A stretch of 64,000 nt of DNA from Pseudoalteromonas ruthenica (GCF_008808095.1 NZ_CP023397.1:744001-808000); one strand, 5' to 3'. Positions 34,143 to 45,294 are shown, numbered from the stretch's first letter. The notes: generated from the sequence alone by a model not told the origin. Translations and numbers: made by a program.

Positions 34143-35684
34143 TTAACTGGACAAAATTAACCGGTCTCTCCCTGCATTCTTCGCCTCATAAAGCGCTTTA
34201 TCAGCGCGGTCGAAAGCACTGAGAGCAGTGTCGTCGGCGTTAATTTGGGTGACCCCAATAGACACCGTGATTTGCACCTGCTCATTTTTGAACTTAAAAG
34301 GAATACTACGAATAGTGTGGCGCAGCTTCTCTAGCGGACGAACTACGTTATCGATGGATACGTTTGGCATCAGCATTACGAACTCTTCACCGCCAAAGCG
34401 AGCTATAAAGTCGGTACTGCGAATCGATTTTTTCATCGCCGTGGCCAAAACTTGCAGGGTTTTATCACCGGCACTGTGGCCATAACTATCATTAATGGAC
34501 TTGAAGTGGTCGACATCAATGACCACCAAGCACAAGGGGGTCTGATGGCGTTTAAAGTGTTTCAGCTCAAGATCCATGCGCTCATCAAAGGCAATACGAT
34601 TTGGCAATTTAGTCAGCCCGTCTTGCAATGACACCAGACGTTGACGCTCAAGCTTGGTTTCATATTGTGCAACTTGCTGCTCCAACGCCTCGACTTGAGA
34701 TTGCATACTGTGCAACGCTTGGCTTAGGGTGTCCCGTTGCTGCGCCTCTAATTTCTCTTTACTCAGTAATTGCTCGGTCAGGGCAGAGAGCTTAGATTCA
34801 ACAGTTTCTTTGAGCGTTTGAATATCGGTCGCTTGCGCGGTTTGCTCACTCAAGTGATTGATGTTTTCATCAATTTGGCGATATACAGCACTGATTTTGC
34901 TATCTAATTGCTTGGAGCGGTCGCTGGTTTTAGCGATGGCTTGCTGCAATTCCGACAGGTTGTGATTTAACGCGGCGAGAAAGTGCTGAGCAGACTGGCG
35001 CTCTTTACTCAGGCTCAAGACGATGACGCGCATAATTTCAACGCTGGCATTGAGTAAGTTATCGATTGTACTGGCAGCATTAATTTGTGATTTTAATTGC
35101 CGTAGATGCTCAGCCAATTCCCCTTCTAAGGAGATCTCACTGCTCAGCGCGTTAAGCTCATCAATTAAGGGCTGTAGTTGAGTATTATCGCTTGTGTCAT
35201 CATCCCCTTGCTGACTACGACTGGCCATCACTTGGTCGTATATGGTGACTAATCGCTCTAGTATCGGCAAAAAGTCGACAGCGGTTTGTGCGTCGACCAG
35301 CTCAGTATTAAGTAGATGGCGCAGGGTGCGTCTTAGCTCGGCGGGAATACCTTTACGCTTTTGCAAATTAACGCCTGCCGCCTGCACACCCTGATGCAAG
35401 GCACGAAAACGCGCTTCCAGATTGGCTTCATGGCGAGACAGTAAGTCAGTGAGCTCGTCTATCACAGGGAGCAGGTCTTGATAGTTGGCGCCTTTGTGTA
35501 ACAACTTTCTAAATGCGGCAAGACGGTTATCTAGCTCGATATCCATGCCTTTACACACCAAGGATAACTTGGCAATAAATTGCGCGAGGGTACGAACTTG
35601 CTCTTGGCGGGTGTTCTCGATTGTTTGCCGTTGGGAGACGGCGGAATTAAGCTTTTTTCTTAAGGCGTCGAGCTGCTCAGACAC
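34143..35684 (-). CDS. Diguanylate cyclase with long N-terminal coiled coil
   Basis: A 513-residue protein. Residues 1 to about 340 are almost entirely helical and glutamine-rich, with coiled-coil segments, and lack any membrane span. The C-terminal GGDEF domain (about 350-512) has GLTKLPNRIAFDERM, the active loop GGEEF in RFGGEEFVMLM, and a product-inhibition I-site RSTD five residues before it. It therefore can make c-di-GMP and should be feedback-inhibited. The cytosolic N-terminal region is the likely sensor or dimerisation module. It is a single gene, divergent from the M61 peptidase gene. Confidence 0.92.
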   Translation of the reverse strand: MSEQLDALRKKLNSAVSQRQTIENTRQEQVRTLAQFIAKLSLVCKGMDIELDNRLAAFRKLLHKGANYQDLLPVIDELTDLLSRHEANLEARFRALHQGVQAAGVNLQKRKGIPAELRRTLRHLLNTELVDAQTAVDFLPILERLVTIYDQVMASRSQQGDDDTSDNTQLQPLIDELNALSSEISLEGELAEHLRQLKSQINAASTIDNLLNASVEIMRVIVLSLSKERQSAQHFLAALNHNLSELQQAIAKTSDRSKQLDSKISAVYRQIDENINHLSEQTAQATDIQTLKETVESKLSALTEQLLSKEKLEAQQRDTLSQALHSMQSQVEALEQQVAQYETKLERQRLVSLQDGLTKLPNRIAFDERMDLELKHFKRHQTPLCLVVIDVDHFKSINDSYGHSAGDKTLQVLATAMKKSIRSTDFIARFGGEEFVMLMPNVSIDNVVRPLEKLRHTIRSIPFKFKNEQVQITVSIGVTQINADDTALSAFDRADKALYEAKNAGRDRLILSS

Positions 35685-35858
35685 ACCCGTTTTCCTTCTG
35701 TCTTACTATAGATTTTAGTGTACAACAATTTTCTTCGCTTTTCTGAACTACTCACCGATTTTTTGTTGTGAATCAGTAATTGGGCGCAAATGCTTGTTGT
35801 TTGTGCGCCCGACTTGGTAGGGTGGCGGCCATAGTATCATTTCTCTTTAGGTTTGAAC

Positions 35859-37628
35859 GTGAAAAAAGCTTTACTGGGGGCCGCTATGGTTGCCCTTAGC
35901 CACTGCGCGCTGGCAGATACGCAATACACATTAACTATCGATGACGGTACACATCATTTGGGTGATGTACAGGTCCAATTTGATAAAATCGGACAAAGCT
36001 ATATCGATGCCAAGCTACCAGCATGGCGCACGGGGCGCTACGACATATTAAATCTCGCCAATGGTGTGCGTTATTTCGAGGCCCTAGACAGTGAAGGTGA
36101 TACGCTGAAATGGCAAAAAGTAGATAAAAGCACGTGGCGCATTTTTTTGGATAAACCCACAGCGGTGACCTTGAATTACCAAGTGTATGCCAATCAACTA
36201 GGCCTGCGTTCGCGCCACATTGACGACAGTCACGCTTTTATCGATGCCTCTGGCTTTTTTATGTTTAGTGAAGCAACCCGCAATGAGCCTGTTTCTGTGC
36301 AGCTTGATGTTCCTAAGCAATGGCGCTCCGTATCGGGAATGGATAATGGCGACAATGAGCATCACTTTATCGCCAATAATTACGATGTATTGGTGGACTC
36401 CCCCATTGAGAGCGGTATTAACAGCCATTATGAATTTGCCGTTGACGGGCGCGATTATGAGCTCGTGATTTGGGGCCAAGGTAACTATGACACCGAGAAA
36501 ATGGTCACTGATTTAACCACCTTGGTAAAGACCGGTGATGTCATTTGGGATGATTACCCGTACCAGCGCTATGTGTTTATGGTGCATGCAACGTCCGGTG
36601 CTCGCGGTGCTACTGAACACTTGAACTCGACCATCATTCAACGTCATCGCGACAAGTTCGCCAAGCGTGAAGACTATTTGGGCTTTATTGCCACCGCAGC
36701 CCATGAATTTATTCACACCTGGAACGTTAAAGCTTATCGCCCTGAAGGGTTAGTACCTTATGATTACCTAGCGCCTAACTACTCGCGTTTATTGTGGCTT
36801 GCTGAAGGGTCGACCAGCTATCTTGAGGATCACCTTCTGCTGCGCAGTGAGCTAATGAGCAAAGAAGAGTTTTTTAAAGATTTGGGTAAGCGCATAGACC
36901 GCCATTTGAAGACACCAGGACGCGAGGTGCAAAGTGCAGCACATACCAGTTTTGATAAATGGATTAATGCTGGCGGCGATCATGGTCGTAACTTTAGTAC
37001 CAATATCTACTCTGAAGGCTCGCTGATCTCCATGGTATTAGATTTAAAGCTGCTAAGCGACTCTGATGGCGCAGTGAGTTACCGTGATGTACATCGTGAA
37101 CTGTATAAGCGCCATCGTCTGCCTGAAGGGTTTAACGAGGCGGATGTGTTGGCCATTCTCAAGGATATCAGCGGCCAAGATTACACGCAGTGGTGGCAAA
37201 ACCATGTTGATAGCCCCTTACAAGTAGATTTTGATGCTTTATTGGCTAAGGTAGGGCTGCAGCGAACCTACTCAGAAGATGCCAAACAAAGCCCATCGCT
37301 AGATGTGCAAGGTAAGCTTGACAATGGCTTGATTGAGTTAACCCATGTGCGCAGAAATGGCGCTGCTTGGCAAGCGAACCTCACAGCAGGGGATAGCATC
37401 GTGGCTATCAACGGCAAGCGAGTCAGCAGCGATTTAGCTACCTTGGTTGAGCAATTCGCGGTGGGTGAGCAAGTTGAGATCACTTATTTTCGCAGAGATA
37501 ACCTAAGAACCACCACGCTTACACTCGGTGGCGAATACAATGAATCAGCGACTATCAAGGCCGTTGATAACCCGACAGCGGCGCAACAAGCGCTTTTCAA
37601 AGCCTGGATGGGAGTTGATTTAATCTAG
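35859..37628 (+). CDS. M61 family glycyl aminopeptidase-like metalloprotease
   Basis: A 589-residue exported peptidase. A signal peptide (about 1-20, ending ALA) precedes the N-terminal beta domain, the catalytic domain with the zinc motif HEFIH in TAAHEFIHTWNVKAYRPEGL and the downstream Glu in LWLAEGSTSYLEDH, and a C-terminal PDZ domain with LTAGDSIVAINGKRV. This is the standard M61 architecture. It probably works in the periplasm on peptides with N-terminal glycine or related substrates. GTG 35859 is favoured over the TTG six bases upstream because TTTAGG lies eight bases before it. Confidence 0.92.
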   Translation: MKKALLGAAMVALSHCALADTQYTLTIDDGTHHLGDVQVQFDKIGQSYIDAKLPAWRTGRYDILNLANGVRYFEALDSEGDTLKWQKVDKSTWRIFLDKPTAVTLNYQVYANQLGLRSRHIDDSHAFIDASGFFMFSEATRNEPVSVQLDVPKQWRSVSGMDNGDNEHHFIANNYDVLVDSPIESGINSHYEFAVDGRDYELVIWGQGNYDTEKMVTDLTTLVKTGDVIWDDYPYQRYVFMVHATSGARGATEHLNSTIIQRHRDKFAKREDYLGFIATAAHEFIHTWNVKAYRPEGLVPYDYLAPNYSRLLWLAEGSTSYLEDHLLLRSELMSKEEFFKDLGKRIDRHLKTPGREVQSAAHTSFDKWINAGGDHGRNFSTNIYSEGSLISMVLDLKLLSDSDGAVSYRDVHRELYKRHRLPEGFNEADVLAILKDISGQDYTQWWQNHVDSPLQVDFDALLAKVGLQRTYSEDAKQSPSLDVQGKLDNGLIELTHVRRNGAAWQANLTAGDSIVAINGKRVSSDLATLVEQFAVGEQVEITYFRRDNLRTTTLTLGGEYNESATIKAVDNPTAAQQALFKAWMGVDLI

Positions 37629-37638
37629 TCGCATAAAT

Positions 37639-37665
37639 GTGGCGTGCGCTTTACCTGCACGCCAC
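37639..37665. terminator. Hairpin between M61 and glycosyltransferase genes
   Basis: GTGGCGTGC and GCACGCCAC form a perfect 9-bp stem with a 9-base loop between two convergent genes. There is no T run on either side, so it may act as an RNA 3'-end stabiliser or Rho-assisted site rather than a classic terminator. Confidence 0.4.
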
Positions 37666-37684
37666 TCTTAATGAGAGCGAGAGT

Positions 37685-38446
37685 CTAATGCTGAGCATGG
37701 CTCTTGAGATTTTTAATCAAGTTTTTCCTCGCCATGATTTGTGCTGGCAAGGTGGTCAGCGCCAGCCACTGTTTTTGCAGTGGGTAGGGCTTGGGTTTAT
37801 TTCGTCCTTTTGCGGCGATATCGCTGTCAAAAAAGTTATCTTGAGCGACGGGATAAGGTTTAATACTGACAACGTCAACACCGGTTTCCCAGCAATATTG
37901 AATATCGGTATCTACCGGGCGGCTGATCTTGGTACTATGAGCTAATAGCTGTTTCGCACCTTGGCGGCTAATGACATAAGCACAGCAGCCACTCATGGGC
38001 TTATCATGCACCACTAAGTGCTGTTCACCACTTATTTGAGTACTGTACTTCACTGGCCGTTCCCGGCCTTGATAACTGCATAACTTAACGATATCGATAG
38101 CCATGTTGGTGTTTATGATTGCCGAAATACTGTCGGCTAAATCACCACACAAGGTAAAGTCGTCCTCTAAAATTACCGCATACTCAGCCCCGCTTTGTAT
38201 CAAGGTTTGCCAACAGCGGCGATGGCTTAAATAACAACCAATTTCACCGGCACTAAGAGGGCGATAAAAATGACGGCGATTAGCCGCCTCGCTGTAAACA
38301 GCGGACACTTGCTCTGCAGTTAAGGTTTTGCCGTTAACCGCCTCTATGCGTTCAAAGTCAAGTTGTTGGGCGTGAAGCTGTTGCTCGGCGCGAGCCAAGC
38401 GTTCTTGGCTGCCAGCCAAGTTAATGACATAGATAGGAACCATCAT
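37685..38446 (-). CDS. Glycosyltransferase family 25 protein
   Basis: A 253-residue GT25 (LPS beta-galactosyltransferase-like) enzyme. It opens VPIYVINLAGSQERLARAEQQ and contains FERIEAVNG, GEIGCYLSHRRCWQ and the metal-binding DD of YAVILEDDFTL, all usual for GT25. Likely role is sugar addition to lipopolysaccharide or another envelope glycan. AGGAGAGG precedes two in-frame ATGs (38446 and 38443). It stands alone, convergent with the M61 gene, and is not in an LPS locus. Confidence 0.88.
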   Translation of the reverse strand: MMVPIYVINLAGSQERLARAEQQLHAQQLDFERIEAVNGKTLTAEQVSAVYSEAANRRHFYRPLSAGEIGCYLSHRRCWQTLIQSGAEYAVILEDDFTLCGDLADSISAIINTNMAIDIVKLCSYQGRERPVKYSTQISGEQHLVVHDKPMSGCCAYVISRQGAKQLLAHSTKISRPVDTDIQYCWETGVDVVSIKPYPVAQDNFFDSDIAAKGRNKPKPYPLQKQWLALTTLPAQIMARKNLIKNLKSHAQH

Positions 38447-38578
38447 CCTCTCCTGTGATGGGTATGGGGCCAGTGTGGCGAATATTTAAGGCAGTAAGAT
38501 GTAGAAAAAATGACAACCAGATGACATCAGCGGCCGCTGTCCTTTTTAAGAGGCCGCTGCAGCAGTGGTATTTATGCC

Positions 38579-39085
38579 TTATTTAACGCTAGTTCCTACC
38601 TCATAAGAGGTCATCCATGGGGTTCGTTTTGATAAAGATTTACCAGTATGTATCGAAACAACGGGGGCAGACTCATCAAGCACAAAGGTCGTGCGTAGTG
38701 AGTTGGCAGACTCTTTTTGCTTTTCAAACCAATTTTCGCCCAAACACTGACGAGTGAACTCCACCGCTTTGTTATGAATGCTAAGGGCTTGGGTTTTATC
38801 CTTATAACTTTCTTGGCAATGATAGTTCATGGTTTTATCATTAAGGGCGCTTATTTGGCAGCTTTCACCAATTAAGTTATAGCGTGATTGCCAGATATCC
38901 ATGTACTTTGATTGAATGCGTCCAAGCTTCAACCCCTCAAATTGGTTATCATATGCACCAACAAGCGCTTCTATTTTGTCGCAGGGACTGAGTTGGTCGA
39001 CATATGCTTGATTCTCTTTTTGTTGCGGGCTGGTGCAACCACTAATAACAACCAGCGCCGCTAAGGTAGGATAAATTGCCTTCAT
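38579..39085 (-). CDS. Hypothetical lipoprotein
   Basis: A 168-residue protein with a lipoprotein signal ending VISGC (about residue 16). The mature chain has several cysteines and contains PCDKIEALVGAYDNQFEGLK. I do not recognise the family. ATG 39085 is chosen because it starts the signal and AAGGAA lies about 9 bases upstream; a 20-codon extension lacks support. It follows the his operon by about 84 bases in the same direction, so it may receive readthrough. Confidence 0.7.
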   Translation of the reverse strand: MKAIYPTLAALVVISGCTSPQQKENQAYVDQLSPCDKIEALVGAYDNQFEGLKLGRIQSKYMDIWQSRYNLIGESCQISALNDKTMNYHCQESYKDKTQALSIHNKAVEFTRQCLGENWFEKQKESANSLRTTFVLDESAPVVSIHTGKSLSKRTPWMTSYEVGTSVK

Positions 39086-39168
39086 GCCAATGAGTTCCTT
39101 AATTGGGGTACCCACAGGATACCCAACCAAAGGCCATGCTGGCAATATTTACTGTCAATTAATAGGTC

Positions 39169-39777
39169 TTAGTGGCGTGATTGTAAACAACTGACCACCT
39201 CAGACAATGACAAGCCTTGTCGCTGCAACAGCACGATTAGGTGATAAAGCAAGTCAGCGGCTTCGTTGGTCAGTTCCTGGTTATCATTTTTCATGGCAGC
39301 CAGGGCCACTTCGACACCTTCTTCGCCCACTTTTTGACAGCTGCGGCTGAGCTCTTTGGCAAATAACGAGGCGGTGTAACTGCTTTGCGGGTCGCTGTCC
39401 TTACGGGCAACGATAATTTGCTCTAGCTCGGCTAAAAAACCTAAGTTGGGTTTTGCATCGCCAAAACAACTTTGCGTGCCTAAATGACAAGTGGGCCCAT
39501 CTGGGCGAGCAAAGACTAAAATGGAGTCTTGGTCGCAATCAGTGTACACGCGCTCAACGTGGAGATAATGCCCAGAACTTTCTCCTTTGGTCCACAGGCG
39601 CTGTTTCGAGCGTGAATAGAAGGTGACCTTTTTACTTTCTAAGGTGTGCGTTAACGCCGCTTGATCCATAAACCCTTGCATGAGAATTTGTCCGGTATCA
39701 ACATCTTGAATCAGCGCAGGAATTAACGGCGCTTTGGCAAAATTTACTTCGTTTACATTGCTAATATCTAATCGCAT
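39169..39777 (-). CDS. hisI: Bifunctional phosphoribosyl-AMP cyclohydrolase / phosphoribosyl-ATP pyrophosphatase
   Basis: A 202-residue HisIE fusion doing steps 2 and 3 of histidine synthesis. The HisI half (about 1-110) has [15 protein letters not shown] and the zinc-site [19 protein letters not shown]; the HisE half (about 115-200) has [12 protein letters not shown] and [14 protein letters not shown]. It is the last gene of the his operon and overlaps hisF by 10 bases. Confidence 0.96.
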   Translation of the reverse strand: MRLDISNVNEVNFAKAPLIPALIQDVDTGQILMQGFMDQAALTHTLESKKVTFYSRSKQRLWTKGESSGHYLHVERVYTDCDQDSILVFARPDGPTCHLGTQSCFGDAKPNLGFLAELEQIIVARKDSDPQSSYTASLFAKELSRSCQKVGEEGVEVALAAMKNDNQELTNEAADLLYHLIVLLQRQGLSLSEVVSCLQSRH

Positions 39778-40547
39778 AATCGAGTCGCTATGTTGTTATC
39801 GGCGAGGTGACGTTTTAAATCGCCAATATTAATAAGGTTTTTGTGAAACACGCTGGCCGCCAAAGCGCCGTCAACATTGGCTTGGTTAAAGACATCGCTA
39901 AAGTCGCTGATGGTCCCTGCGCCTCCTGAGGCAATCAACGGCACATCGCAACGTTGGCGTACCTTGCTTAGCTGGGCAATATCATAGCCGTTGCGCACAC
40001 CGTCCTGATTCATACAGTTTAGTACGATTTCACCGGCTCCGAGCTGCTGCACGCGCTCGACCCATTCCAAGGTGTTGTAGCGGGTACGCGACGAAGCATT
40101 GGGGTCGCCGGTTAGTTGATACACCAAGTATTGATCGCTGTCCTTATCGTAAAAACTGTCGATGCCCACCACCACACATTGTTTGCCGAATTCATCGTGT
40201 AATTCGCGAATAAGCTCGGGACGTGCGATGGCCGGGCTATTGATGCTGATTTTATCGGCGCCGCGCTCCAAGACGCGGGCTGCATCAGCCACTGATTTTA
40301 TACCGCCGGCAACACAAAAGGGGATATCGATGTGCCGGGCGATGCTCTCTACCCAGTTTACATCTAGCAGGCGTTTTTCGACACTGGCACTGATCTCATA
40401 AAACACCAGTTCATCGGCGCCTGCTGCACTATAAGCCTCTGCCAAAGCGAGTATATCACCGACTACCTCATGGCCTTTGAACTGCACGCCCTTAACTACT
40501 TGGCCGTCTTTGACGTCTAAACAGGGGATTATGCGTTTTGATAGCAT
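39768..40547 (-). CDS. hisF: Imidazole glycerol phosphate synthase subunit HisF
   Basis: A 259-residue TIM-barrel cyclase subunit that works with HisH to make imidazole glycerol phosphate and AICAR. The opening [18 protein letters not shown] carries the catalytic Asp, and the second Asp is in [14 protein letters not shown]. Phosphate-binding loops (VAGGIKS and ASGGAGT) are present. It overlaps hisA by 19 bases and hisI by 10. Confidence 0.97.
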   Translation of the reverse strand: MLSKRIIPCLDVKDGQVVKGVQFKGHEVVGDILALAEAYSAAGADELVFYEISASVEKRLLDVNWVESIARHIDIPFCVAGGIKSVADAARVLERGADKISINSPAIARPELIRELHDEFGKQCVVVGIDSFYDKDSDQYLVYQLTGDPNASSRTRYNTLEWVERVQQLGAGEIVLNCMNQDGVRNGYDIAQLSKVRQRCDVPLIASGGAGTISDFSDVFNQANVDGALAASVFHKNLINIGDLKRHLADNNIATRLCD

Positions 40548-41269
40548 GCCAGCGCCTCCTCAACGTTGAATGCGCCATCAAGCAAGGATTTACCAAGAAT
40601 AACGCCTTGCGTACCTATGGCCTTGAGTTTGGCAATGTCTTCTAAGGAGCTTACGCCCCCGGAGGCTTGGATGCGTAAACGGCTGTTATGCTCTTGCAGT
40701 TGCTGATAAAGCGCAAACGAAGGCCCGCTCATGGTGCCATCTTTGGAGATATCGGTGCATAAGAAATCCTGCACCCCGAGGTCACTGTAGTAGTCAACTA
40801 AGCTAAACAACGAGACATCTGCACTTTGCAGCCAACCGTGTGTTGCAGGGGCCCAGCCAGTGTCCGTTTTATTCACATCTAGGGCGATAACGAAGTGCTG
40901 CGCGCCATATTCACGGATCCACTGGGCAACTTGCTGTTGCTCGTTCACCGCCTTGGAGCCGATAACCACTTGCGCTGCACCGGCTTCTAGCCACTGCTCG
41001 ACATCGGCGCTGCTACGCACACCGCCGCCGATTTGATAGGGAACCTTTAGCTGTGCGGTCGCTGCTTGGATTTGCTGCCATTGCTTTTTGCTTGGGTCGC
41101 GCGCGCCTTCTAAATCGACTAAGTGTAACTTTTGTGCCCCTTGGGCCTGATATTCGCTTAATCGCGCTTGCAAATCAAAGGGGTAGAACTGGGCTGTATC
41201 GTACTTGCCTTGAAATAAGCGCACGATTTGTTGTTGTAATATATCTAATGCTGGAATAATCATACTCAA
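40529..41269 (-). CDS. hisA: Phosphoribosylformimino-5-aminoimidazole carboxamide ribotide isomerase
   Basis: A 246-residue TIM barrel. [19 protein letters not shown] has the catalytic Asp; the second, in [13 protein letters not shown], is also present, as are QIGGGVRS and IQASGGVSS phosphate loops. It catalyses the fourth step of histidine synthesis. It is placed between hisH (3-base gap) and hisF (19-base overlap). Confidence 0.97.
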   Translation of the reverse strand: MSMIIPALDILQQQIVRLFQGKYDTAQFYPFDLQARLSEYQAQGAQKLHLVDLEGARDPSKKQWQQIQAATAQLKVPYQIGGGVRSSADVEQWLEAGAAQVVIGSKAVNEQQQVAQWIREYGAQHFVIALDVNKTDTGWAPATHGWLQSADVSLFSLVDYYSDLGVQDFLCTDISKDGTMSGPSFALYQQLQEHNSRLRIQASGGVSSLEDIAKLKAIGTQGVILGKSLLDGAFNVEEALACYQNA

Positions 41270-41272
41270 TCC

Positions 41273-41863
41273 TTAGACTTGCCAATCTATGAAGTTCTGC
41301 AATAACCGGGCGCCGACTTTTGCGCTGCGCTCAGGGTGAAACTGCATGCCGGCAAAGTTATTGTCGGCGACAATGGCGGAAAACTGTTGTCCGTATTCAC
41401 TTGAGGCCAAGGTCGCCTGATTACAGGCATGGGCAAAGCTATGTACAAAATACACTTGGTCGTCGCTGCGTACCCCTTTAGTTAACGGGTGTTCACGCTC
41501 GATGTGCAGGCGATTCCAGCCCATATGCGGTGCACTGAGCGTACCCACCTGCAGCTCACTAACGTGCCCAGGAATAACCCCTAAACACGGCGTATCTCCC
41601 TCATCGGTATAGTCACACTGCATTTGCATGCCTAAGCAAATGCCAAGCAATGGCCGCTGAAACTCGCTGATCGCTTGCTGCCAGCCGCCTTGCTTTAGGC
41701 GCTGCATTGCTACCTTAGCATGGCCGACACCCGGTAACACTGCGCGCTCAAATGTGGCCAACTGCTCCGGGGAGGTGATCACTTCGACATCTTGCCCTAA
41801 GCGCTCAAAGGCGAAGCGCACCGAATTAATGTTGGCGCAGCCGGTATTAATGATGGCAATCAT
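41273..41863 (-). CDS. hisH: Imidazole glycerol phosphate synthase subunit HisH (glutaminase)
   Basis: A 196-residue class I glutamine amidotransferase. The oxyanion and nucleophile region is [11 protein letters not shown] (Cys), and the His-Glu pair is in MQFHPERS. It supplies ammonia to HisF. Start ATG overlaps the hisB stop by four bases. Confidence 0.97.
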   Translation of the reverse strand: MIAIINTGCANINSVRFAFERLGQDVEVITSPEQLATFERAVLPGVGHAKVAMQRLKQGGWQQAISEFQRPLLGICLGMQMQCDYTDEGDTPCLGVIPGHVSELQVGTLSAPHMGWNRLHIEREHPLTKGVRSDDQVYFVHSFAHACNQATLASSEYGQQFSAIVADNNFAGMQFHPERSAKVGARLLQNFIDWQV

Positions 41864-42921
41864 AACACCCCCTTTGAGCTTGCCATTTGCTGAGAGCTAT
41901 CAAGGGCGATGGCCATGCGCAGTGCCCGAGAGAAGGCCTTGAACAGCCCCTCCACCTGGTGGTGGCAATTGCCCGGTGAAACAGACAAAATCAGCGAAAT
42001 CGCGGCATTGTCACTGAGACTTTTGAAGAAGTGCTCGACCATTTGCACATCCAAATCACCGACTTTATCGCGGCTAAAGTCGGCATTCAGCACGAACGAT
42101 GCACGACCAGAAAGGTCAATTTGCGCCTCGGCTTTGCACTCATCCATCGGCAGAGCAAAGCCGTAGCGAGCAATTTGTGATTTCGTTCCGAGGGCTTGGC
42201 GCAGCGCTTGACCAAGGGCAATGCCTACATCTTCCACTAGGTGGTGCTCATCAATGTGTAAGTCGCCACTGGCATTTATATCCAAAGCGATATTGGCGTG
42301 GGTACGAATTTGCTCCAACATATGGTCGAAGAAACCAAGCCCAGTGCTGATAGTGCCTTGGGCGTTACTATCTAGATTGACGGCCACGGAGATTTGCGTT
42401 TCTTTGGTATCGCGCGATACTGCACCGCTGCGATTAGCGGTGGTTAACTCGGTGACAATCTGCGGCCAATTATTGTTATAAAGAATACCGCGTATACACA
42501 GGTTTTCTGCCAACCCGAGATCGGTCTGGCGGTCGCCAATCACATAAGAGCGATTCAGATCCACTTTACCTGAGCGCATCAGCTGCGTCAGTAAACCGGT
42601 TTTCGGTTTACGACAGTTGCAATTATCGCTGTCGAAGTGAGGACAAATTAATACCTCGTCAAAGTGGATACCTTGCGAGCTAAAAATCTCCATCATGGCG
42701 TTATGGGGCAGACTGAAGTCTGCTTGTGGGAAGCTCTCAGTTCCTAGGCCATCTTGGTTCGATACCATGACTAACCGATAACCGGCATTTTGCAGCGCTA
42801 ATAACGCCACAATAACATCCGGTAGCAGCTTAAGCTTTTCCAGTGAGTCGACTTGTTTATCGCTGCTCGGCTCCTCAATCAGGGTGCCATCACGGTCAAT
42901 GAATAAATACGGGTTGCTCAT
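41860..42921 (-). CDS. hisB: Bifunctional histidinol-phosphatase / imidazoleglycerol-phosphate dehydratase
   Basis: A 353-residue fusion. Residues 1-165 are a HAD-type histidinol phosphate phosphatase ([12 protein letters not shown], with zinc-binding cysteines in [14 protein letters not shown]); about 167-353 are IGP dehydratase ([30 protein letters not shown], metal histidines). The fusion is typical of gammaproteobacteria and covers steps 6 and 8. It overlaps hisC and hisH by four bases each. Confidence 0.97.
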   Translation of the reverse strand: MSNPYLFIDRDGTLIEEPSSDKQVDSLEKLKLLPDVIVALLALQNAGYRLVMVSNQDGLGTESFPQADFSLPHNAMMEIFSSQGIHFDEVLICPHFDSDNCNCRKPKTGLLTQLMRSGKVDLNRSYVIGDRQTDLGLAENLCIRGILYNNNWPQIVTELTTANRSGAVSRDTKETQISVAVNLDSNAQGTISTGLGFFDHMLEQIRTHANIALDINASGDLHIDEHHLVEDVGIALGQALRQALGTKSQIARYGFALPMDECKAEAQIDLSGRASFVLNADFSRDKVGDLDVQMVEHFFKSLSDNAAISLILSVSPGNCHHQVEGLFKAFSRALRMAIALDSSQQMASSKGVL

Positions 42922-43997
42922 TGTGGTTCCTTGGTTGTTGGCGCTGGGCTGGTTAAGCTATCCAGCCAGGCTTTTACTTCATTTAACTCTTGTTCATTGC
43001 CAATGGAAATACGTAGCCAATTATCCTCACCAAACAAGGTAAAGGGACGCATTACCAAGCCGCGCTCATAGGCCAGGCCAATCGCGGCTTTATCTCTGAG
43101 CTGGAGGGTGACAAAATTTCCCTCGCCAGTGAGTACTTGGCTAATCGCCGCGCTGCTTTGCAGCCAATCGACCAGCTGGGCCTTCAACGTATTGAGAATA
43201 CTCACTTGTCGGCGCATGGAAATGATGTTGGCACTACTTACGGCTTGTTCAGCAATGTCAGCGATAACAGTGGCAACGGGGTAGGGAGCGATCACTTTGC
43301 GCAGCGGTGCTAAGGTATCTTGCTGCGCCAAGGTAAAGCCGGTACGCAGCCCCGCTAAAGCAAAGGCCTTGGAAAGGGTGCGCAACACCACGATATTGGC
43401 GTTCGTTTTAATGAGCTGCGCAGCACTGTGCTGATAACAAAACTCAATGTAGGCTTCATCGACCACAACAATGGCGCGCTTGGCTAAACGCTGAGCCAAT
43501 TCGGCGATTTTGTCAACGCTGATAAGAGCGCCAGTGGGGTTGTTGGGGTTACAAATAAACACCAACTTAGCCTCACCGACTAACTCGCTGAGCTCGCTGG
43601 CACTGGCTTGTTGTAGTTGTGCTTGGCTAAGCTCATTAATGCCGATGTTATGGGTGTCGGCGCTGACTTTATACATGCCATAGGTGGGCGTAAACAGCGC
43701 AATACTGTCAACTCCGCTTTGGCAGTAGGTGCGCATCAGGAGTTCAATGCCCTCGTCAGCCCCTCGGGTCATTAACACTTGCTCTGGTTGCAGCTCGCAG
43801 TAGCGGGCATAGGCCTTGATCACCGCTAGCGGTTGTGGGTCGGGATAGCGATTCAAATTGGATGCGCTGACGTTATAGGCTTTACTATACGGGCTTTCGT
43901 TGGCGTTGAGCCACCTAGTGCCGCTGAGTTTTTCACTTTTTGCCGAGCTGTACGCCTTCAATGCGGCGATATTATCCGGTAATAACTCTGTAGTCAT
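42918..43997 (-). CDS. hisC: Histidinol-phosphate aminotransferase
   Basis: A 359-residue fold-type I PLP enzyme. The Schiff-base lysine is in [24 protein letters not shown] near the N-terminus, [11 protein letters not shown] and [10 protein letters not shown] are conserved. It converts imidazole acetol phosphate to histidinol phosphate using glutamate. Four-base overlaps on both sides fix it within the operon. Confidence 0.97.
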   Translation of the reverse strand: MTTELLPDNIAALKAYSSAKSEKLSGTRWLNANESPYSKAYNVSASNLNRYPDPQPLAVIKAYARYCELQPEQVLMTRGADEGIELLMRTYCQSGVDSIALFTPTYGMYKVSADTHNIGINELSQAQLQQASASELSELVGEAKLVFICNPNNPTGALISVDKIAELAQRLAKRAIVVVDEAYIEFCYQHSAAQLIKTNANIVVLRTLSKAFALAGLRTGFTLAQQDTLAPLRKVIAPYPVATVIADIAEQAVSSANIISMRRQVSILNTLKAQLVDWLQSSAAISQVLTGEGNFVTLQLRDKAAIGLAYERGLVMRPFTLFGEDNWLRISIGNEQELNEVKAWLDSLTSPAPTTKEPQ

Positions 43998-45289
43998 GAG
44001 GACGCTCCTAAACGTACGCGAACTGCATTGGCATGTGCATCCAAGCCTTCAGCTTCGGCGATTGGAATAATGGCGTTGGCCAAATCAATAAGACCATTTT
44101 TAGTCACTGTTTGCACCGTGTAAGTGCGGTAAAAATCGAGCAAGCTAAGGCTCGAATATACTTTTGAATACCCATAGGTCGGCAACACATGGTTGGTGCC
44201 CGAGGCATAGTCACCGGCAGATTCAGGGGTATAATCGCCAACAAAGATGGAGCCAACATTCTTTATGTTGTTTAGGTACGGTGTGCTGTCGCCAAGTTGC
44301 AAAATTAAGTGCTCGGGGCCGTAAAGATTCGAGATGCGCACCGCTTGGTCAATATCGGTCACTTTAATTAGCGCCGAGTGTGCAAGCGCCTGACGGGCTA
44401 TATCGGCGCGACTAAGGGTGGCCAGCTGTCGTTCTAAGGCACGCTCAGTGGCGGCAATGACCTCATCGCTGTCACTGAGCAAAATCACTTGCGAGTCCGG
44501 ACCATGCTCGGCCTGCGACAGCAAATCGGCGGCAACATATTCACCATTGGCGCGGCTATCGGCAATAATCAGCACTTCAGAGGGGCCGGCAGGCATGTCG
44601 ATGGCAAGACCAGGCACCTGTTGTGCAGCGAGCTGTTTGGCCATGGTGACATACGCATTACCCGGGCCAAAAATTTTATTCACTTGCGGGATAGATTCAC
44701 TGCCAAAGGCCATTGCCGCTATCGCTGCGGCTCCGCCAATTTGCATGATTTGCGTGATGCCACATAGCTTGGCAGCATAGCGAATAGCCGGGTGTACTTG
44801 CTCATCGCCTTTGACCGGGGTGGCCAATACCACGGTGCTGGCACCACTGAGCTGTGCCAACACCCCTTGCATTAGCACCGAAGAGGGCAGCGGCGCACTG
44901 CCGCCGGGTACATAAATGCCCACCGCGTCAATGGCCTCATAGCGCAGCTCACAAGAAACACCCGGTTGCGTACTCAGGCTGATTGACTTCGGTTGTTGCG
45001 CTTGGTGAAAGCGTTTGATGTTGGTGTACGCTTGATCAATAGCCGCTTTTAGTTCTTCGCTCAACTGTTGCTGGGCATCGATGATATCCTGTTGTGGACA
45101 TAAAATTTCCGCCTCAGTCGAGCGCTTATCAAGCTTTGCGGCAATGGCTTTGAGTGCGCTATCACCTTGTTGTTGCACCTTGGCCATAATGTCTTCACAG
45201 ATGGGGCGCACATTATCGGCAGCAGCAACCCCTGGGCGCTGTAATAGCGCCTGCTGTTGTTCGCCGCTCAAAGAGTTCCACACAATCAT
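43994..45289 (-). CDS. hisD: Histidinol dehydrogenase
   Basis: A 431-residue zinc enzyme that oxidises histidinol twice to histidine with NAD. GIYVPGGSAPLPSSVLM, IFGPGNAYVTMAKQL, DMPAGPSEVLIIAD, SQAEHGPDSQ and the metal and catalytic histidines in GTNHVLPTYG are all visible. Five bases separate its start from the hisG stop. Confidence 0.97.
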   Translation of the reverse strand: MIVWNSLSGEQQQALLQRPGVAAADNVRPICEDIMAKVQQQGDSALKAIAAKLDKRSTEAEILCPQQDIIDAQQQLSEELKAAIDQAYTNIKRFHQAQQPKSISLSTQPGVSCELRYEAIDAVGIYVPGGSAPLPSSVLMQGVLAQLSGASTVVLATPVKGDEQVHPAIRYAAKLCGITQIMQIGGAAAIAAMAFGSESIPQVNKIFGPGNAYVTMAKQLAAQQVPGLAIDMPAGPSEVLIIADSRANGEYVAADLLSQAEHGPDSQVILLSDSDEVIAATERALERQLATLSRADIARQALAHSALIKVTDIDQAVRISNLYGPEHLILQLGDSTPYLNNIKNVGSIFVGDYTPESAGDYASGTNHVLPTYGYSKVYSSLSLLDFYRTYTVQTVTKNGLIDLANAIIPIAEAEGLDAHANAVRVRLGASS

Positions 45290-45294
45290 GCTAA

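Noticed and set aside
38528..38559. CAGCGGCC/GGCCGCTG inverted repeat below the hypothetical lipoprotein gene
   Set aside because: The loop is long (16 bases) and there is no T run on the minus strand, so I do not call it a terminator; it may be a weak 3' structure.
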